Below the pieces are notes generated by a model that was not told where the DNA came from, did no database searches, and saw only the letters and a list, made by a program, of their open reading frames with translations. A stretch of DNA of 64,000 nucleotides from Nitratireductor sp. XY-223 (lineage in GTDB: Bacteria; Pseudomonadota; Alphaproteobacteria; Rhizobiales; Rhizobiaceae). Of the stretch, positions 60,914 through 64,000 are shown piece after piece (within the stretch, counting starts at the first letter, position 1; every line of letters starts with the position of its first letter). The stretch spans positions 1 to 64,000 of the forward strand of contig NZ_SPNT01000006.1 in assembly GCF_004959855.1 (NCBI RefSeq), written 5' to 3'. Position numbers and translations under genes: made by a program.

Positions 60914-63900
60914 ATGTGTGATGCATCAGGGGGCGTCAATACCGGAAAAGAGTTTTCCGCGTTAGGAACCATTTCTCGATTTTGTGGATTCCTTTTACTT
61001 GTGCTGTTGCTCCTGCCGGACAGCGCTTACGCCGTTTCCGTCGGCGATCCCGTGCTCAACCCGGTCACCGGCGCCCTTGAGACCGTGGTGCAGGTGCAGG
61101 CTGACGGGTCTGTGCTGACCAACCACAACAACGTCATTTTCACGCGCCTCGGGATTGGCGAAATATACGATGTCGACGGCGTTGACTACGCCGTCGATTC
61201 GGTCGTGAAAAACGGTGCCGGGCACATTGTCACCCTCAAACTGAAGGAAAAAGGTGGCTCCGCGACCATCGACCAGCCGGTGCTGCAACCCTTTGTGGAT
61301 GACCCCAATGGCGGAACTGCCGGCATCATACCCGGCGACCCGGGTGGGCCGGTTTCGGTTGCCATACCGGCCGGCAATGTCAACGTCGTCCACGACCACC
61401 GCGCGGGCCCGAGCGGCTCCAGCGGCCGCAATGGCTATGGCGTCGGGATCTGCATTGGAGCCTGGAAGTTCAAGACCTGCTTTACCGTCGGCCGGAATGG
61501 CAATCCGGGCGATCCCGGCCATAACGGGCCGGCAGTCGTGCGCAACATAACCGTAGGAAACAACGGCAATATCCAATCGATAACGCCGGGCCTGGCTGGC
61601 ATCACGGTCATCAGCCAGGGCGGAAACGGGGGAAAGGGCGGCGATGCATACGGGGCGAATATCAGCGCCAAGCATGGTGGCGCGGCCGGTCTGGGCGGCC
61701 CCGTCAACCTTACCTCCAGCGTCGAGATATCAACGCAGGGTGCCGGCGGGCACGGTATCTTCGCCCAGAGCCGCGGCGGCAGCGGCGGAAATGGCGGCAG
61801 CGGCTTTATCTTCGCCGGCAGTGGCAGCGGCGGGCCGGCAAGCGCCGGCGGAACCGTCACCGTCACGAATACCGGCAAGATCCTGACCATCGGCAAGGGC
61901 GCTGTCGGCATCTTTGCCCAGTCCATCGGTGGCGGCGGCGGTTCTAGCGGCAACAGCTACGGGATCGTCGGCGATGTCGGGACAGCCAGCGTCGGCGGCC
62001 ATGGCAATACGGTCAGCGTGACCAATGCCGGCGAAATCGAGACACGCGGCGTGGACGCTCACGGCATTCAGGCTCAGTCCATTGGCGGAACAGGCGGCAA
62101 TGCGGGCGATGCCATCGGTGTTGTCGCCCTGGGCGGGTCGACGCCGGGTGCCGGCGGCGGCAATGGCGGTGCCGTTTTCGTTCGCAACAATACCGGGAGC
62201 CGCATTCTGACCAAGAACCACGGTTCGATGGGCATCTTCGCGCAGTCGGTCGGCGGTGGCGGCGGCAATGGCGGCTTCGCTGCCGGCTTTCTCGCGCTGG
62301 GCTCCGGCGGTTCGCGCGGCGGCAATGGCGGCACCGTTGATGTGCGGACACAGGCCGGGAGCTCCATACAGACGGAAGGGATATCCGGCCATGGCATCCT
62401 GGCGCAGTCCATTGGCGGCGGTGGCGGGACCGGCGGATCCGCGGGCGGTCTGGTTGCCTTGGGCGGCAGTGGGGGAGCGGCCAGCCATGGCGGTCAGATC
62501 CTCGTCGTAAACCGTGGTTTCATAATCACGAGAAATCATGAAGCGAAAGGAATTTTTGCCCAGTCGATCGGCGGCGGTGGCGGTTCCGCCTCCGGCACCG
62601 GCGGTGTCATGTCGCTTGGCGGCGGCGGCGGGTCCGGCGGCAACGGGGGCATCGTCACGGTCGACAACTCCGGTGCGATTGAGACCAGCGGAATCGGCAG
62701 CGACGCGATCCTCGCGCAATCGATCGGCGGCGGCGGCGGTTCGGGCGCCGCCAGCGGCGGCCTTGTCGCGTTGGGAGGTTCGGGCGCACAGGGCGGATCG
62801 GGGAGCACGGTCAGCGTCGCCAACAGCGGTACATTGGCGACATCCGGCAGACGGGCACGGGGCATCCTTGCGCAATCGATCGGCGGCGGCGGCGGATCCG
62901 GCGGAGATACAGGCGGTGCCGTCGCTCTCGGCGGTTCGGGCGGTGTCGCCAGCAGCGGCGGGAACGTGATTGTCAGCAACAGCGGTCAAATCGACACCTC
63001 CGGAAATGTTTCCCACGGCATCCAGCTTCAATCCATCGGCGGCGGCGGCGGCGATGGCGGTTCCGTCGGGGGGCCGGTATCGATCGGCGGAGCGGGTGGT
63101 GCGGGCGGTCATGGCGGCACGGTCACGGCGACAAACTCCGGGCGCATCTCAACCGGAGGAAACGATTCGCACGGCATCTTCGCGCAATCCGTCGGCGGCG
63201 GCGGCGGCAGCGGCGGAAATTCCTTCGCCGTCGGCGCTTTTGCGTCCGTCGGCATTGGCGGCAGCGGCGGCAATGGCGGGGTCGGCGGGACAACCACGGT
63301 CAATCTCGGTCCGCGCACGGTCGTCATCAATGGCGTGCCGACCCAGATCGACCCGCTCATCACGACCGAGGGTGACCGGTCCAACGGAATTCTGGCGCAG
63401 TCGGTTGGCGGCGGCGGCGGCAATGGCGGGTTCTCGACATCCATCGCGGCCGGGGCCTTCGGAGCGGTGTCCGTGGGTATCGGCGGTACGGGCGGTTCGG
63501 GCGGGTATGGTGGCCAGGTTCAGGTCAACGGCAATGGCGCGGTAACGACACAGGGCGTGAATGCGGACGGTATTCTGGCCCAGAGCGTCGGCGGCGGCGG
63601 CGGCAATGGCGGCTCGGTGACTTCCATCGCCGTCGCGGCAGGCAAGGGCGGCGCGGTTTCCGCTTCCTTCGGTGTCGGCGGCTCGGGCGGCGCCGGCGGT
63701 GCCGGCGGCAGGGTTCAGATCCGTTCCGGCGGTTCCGTCACAACGAACGGCGTCATGTCGGACGGGCTGATCGCCCAATCCATTGGCGGCGGCGGCGGTA
63801 ATGGCGGATATTCCCTCTCCCTTTCGGGCGCGGTCTCCGACACGGCTGCCGTTGGCGTGGCCGTCGGTATTGGCGGCCGGGGCGGCAATGGCGGCAGCGC

Positions 63901-64000
63901 CGGGGTGGTCGATGTCCACTACGCCGGCACGGTGACGACCAGGCAGGCCGATTCGACCGGAATCTTGTTGCAGTCGGTCGGGGGCAGCGGCGGCAACGGA
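60914..64000 (+). CDS. Giant exported glycine-rich repeat protein, autotransporter-adhesin type, 3' end beyond window
   Basis: An open frame of at least 1029 codons with no stop before the window edge. It has an extended N-terminus with a strongly hydrophobic segment (FCGFLLLVLLLLPDSAYA), probably cleaved after AYA. A unique region follows to about residue 275, then 14 copies of a xGIxAQSxGGGGG repeat. Such glycine and Ser/Thr-rich beta-helix passengers are typical of type V autotransporters in Rhizobiales; the expected C-terminal beta-barrel lies outside the window. The ATG at 60914 has only a weak ribosome site, so the exact start is uncertain. It is divergent from the LuxR-hydrolase gene. 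Confidence 0.82.
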   Translation, partial: MCDASGGVNTGKEFSALGTISRFCGFLLLVLLLLPDSAYAVSVGDPVLNPVTGALETVVQVQADGSVLTNHNNVIFTRLGIGEIYDVDGVDYAVDSVVKNGAGHIVTLKLKEKGGSATIDQPVLQPFVDDPNGGTAGIIPGDPGGPVSVAIPAGNVNVVHDHRAGPSGSSGRNGYGVGICIGAWKFKTCFTVGRNGNPGDPGHNGPAVVRNITVGNNGNIQSITPGLAGITVISQGGNGGKGGDAYGANISAKHGGAAGLGGPVNLTSSVEISTQGAGGHGIFAQSRGGSGGNGGSGFIFAGSGSGGPASAGGTVTVTNTGKILTIGKGAVGIFAQSIGGGGGSSGNSYGIVGDVGTASVGGHGNTVSVTNAGEIETRGVDAHGIQAQSIGGTGGNAGDAIGVVALGGSTPGAGGGNGGAVFVRNNTGSRILTKNHGSMGIFAQSVGGGGGNGGFAAGFLALGSGGSRGGNGGTVDVRTQAGSSIQTEGISGHGILAQSIGGGGGTGGSAGGLVALGGSGGAASHGGQILVVNRGFIITRNHEAKGIFAQSIGGGGGSASGTGGVMSLGGGGGSGGNGGIVTVDNSGAIETSGIGSDAILAQSIGGGGGSGAASGGLVALGGSGAQGGSGSTVSVANSGTLATSGRRARGILAQSIGGGGGSGGDTGGAVALGGSGGVASSGGNVIVSNSGQIDTSGNVSHGIQLQSIGGGGGDGGSVGGPVSIGGAGGAGGHGGTVTATNSGRISTGGNDSHGIFAQSVGGGGGSGGNSFAVGAFASVGIGGSGGNGGVGGTTTVNLGPRTVVINGVPTQIDPLITTEGDRSNGILAQSVGGGGGNGGFSTSIAAGAFGAVSVGIGGTGGSGGYGGQVQVNGNGAVTTQGVNADGILAQSVGGGGGNGGSVTSIAVAAGKGGAVSASFGVGGSGGAGGAGGRVQIRSGGSVTTNGVMSDGLIAQSIGGGGGNGGYSLSLSGAVSDTAAVGVAVGIGGRGGNGGSAGVVDVHYAGTVTTRQADSTGILLQSVGGSGGNG
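60919..60928. promoter_or_regulatory. Palindrome at the start of the repeat-protein gene
   Basis: TGATGCATCA is a perfect 10-base palindrome just inside the gene, and ATGCATCA recurs at 60830-60837 in the divergent gap. The pair could be a site for the LuxR-type regulator. The gap also holds an AT-rich stretch (60880-60900) that could include a promoter. Confidence 0.3.
61766..64000 (+). repeat. Tandem in-gene repeats coding for xGIxAQSxGGGGG units
   Basis: The Gln-Ser codons of 14 units start at 61766, 61919, 62075, 62243, 62405, 62561, 62717, 62873, 63029, 63185, 63398, 63581, 63776 and 63971. The five steps from 62405 to 63185 are exactly 156 bases (52 residues). Earlier units are 51-56 residues apart and later ones 61-71. 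Units share the pattern GIxAQSxGGGGGxGG, then LGGSGG, then VxVxNxGxIxTxG. The regular length suggests expansion by duplication. Confidence 0.85.

Noticed and set aside
61730-63112. Long open frame on the minus strand inside the repeat-protein gene, coding an Ala/Asp-rich protein
   Set aside because: It is the mirror of the GGC-rich repeats on the plus strand, has repetitive low-complexity sequence and no family resemblance or ribosome site.
61766-64000. Regular repeats resembling a CRISPR array
   Set aside because: The units are in-frame, degenerate and protein-coding with a period near 156 bases; there are no short identical repeats with unique spacers and no cas genes.

Overview
The window is about 64 kb of high-GC DNA from an alphaproteobacterium, probably a marine or halotolerant member of the Rhizobiales or a related order. 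I judge this from overall gene style, from the enuR-ueh-eut ectoine cluster, and from the many ABC and TRAP uptake systems. No rRNA, tRNA, CRISPR, insertion sequence or phage gene was seen. Nearly everything is catabolic: five or six substrate-specific uptake-plus-degradation modules sit side by side, each with its own regulator, followed by a giant surface protein at the right edge.

Region by region: (1) 1-1280, the 3' part of a PQQ alcohol dehydrogenase gene that appears to have lost its 5' half. (2) 1577-10167, a divergent L-rhamnose locus: ABC transporter, L-rhamnonate dehydratase and a keto-deoxy-sugar dehydrogenase leftward; rhamnose mutarotase, GntR regulator, L-rhamnose 1-dehydrogenase and lactonase rightward. 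Together they encode the oxidative, non-phosphorylated rhamnose route up to the diketo acid. (3) 10303-11463, a WYL-type regulator divergent from a small monooxygenase-like protein. (4) 11759-21240, a branched-chain-amino-acid-type (HAAT) ABC transporter, a PAS hybrid histidine kinase with an OmpR-type regulator, and a divergent acyl-CoA synthetase. A nearly identical 27-bp site lies in front of both the transporter and the ligase/kinase. (5) 21303-34969, a full ectoine/5-hydroxyectoine uptake and degradation cluster (EnuR, UehABC, Usp, EutABCDE, AsnC-type regulator, DoeC, DoeD). (6) 35118-41660, an N-acetylmannosamine-type locus (UTRA regulator, NanE, NanK, carbohydrate ABC transporter) with TGGTA-NN-TACCA operators. 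(7) 41727-59050, a large branched-acid or acyclic-terpenoid type operon pair: SDR, isovaleryl-CoA-dehydrogenase-like enzyme, two enoyl-CoA hydratases, AtuA, a TetR regulator, a second HAAT transporter, an acyl-CoA ligase, and a biotin-dependent carboxylase on three genes. (8) 59079-60764, a LuxR-type regulator fused to an alpha/beta hydrolase, divergent from (9) 60914 to the window end, an exported glycine-rich repeat protein of autotransporter style, cut by the edge.

The most promising undescribed system is module 7. It has most Atu/Liu-pathway enzyme types but couples them to its own acid-import ABC transporter and CoA ligase, and it lacks HMG-CoA lyase and any alcohol or aldehyde dehydrogenase. 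It looks like an import-and-activate pathway for an unknown branched carboxylic acid. Module 4 is second: an uncharacterised kinase regulon that appears to be defined by the shared 27-bp site.
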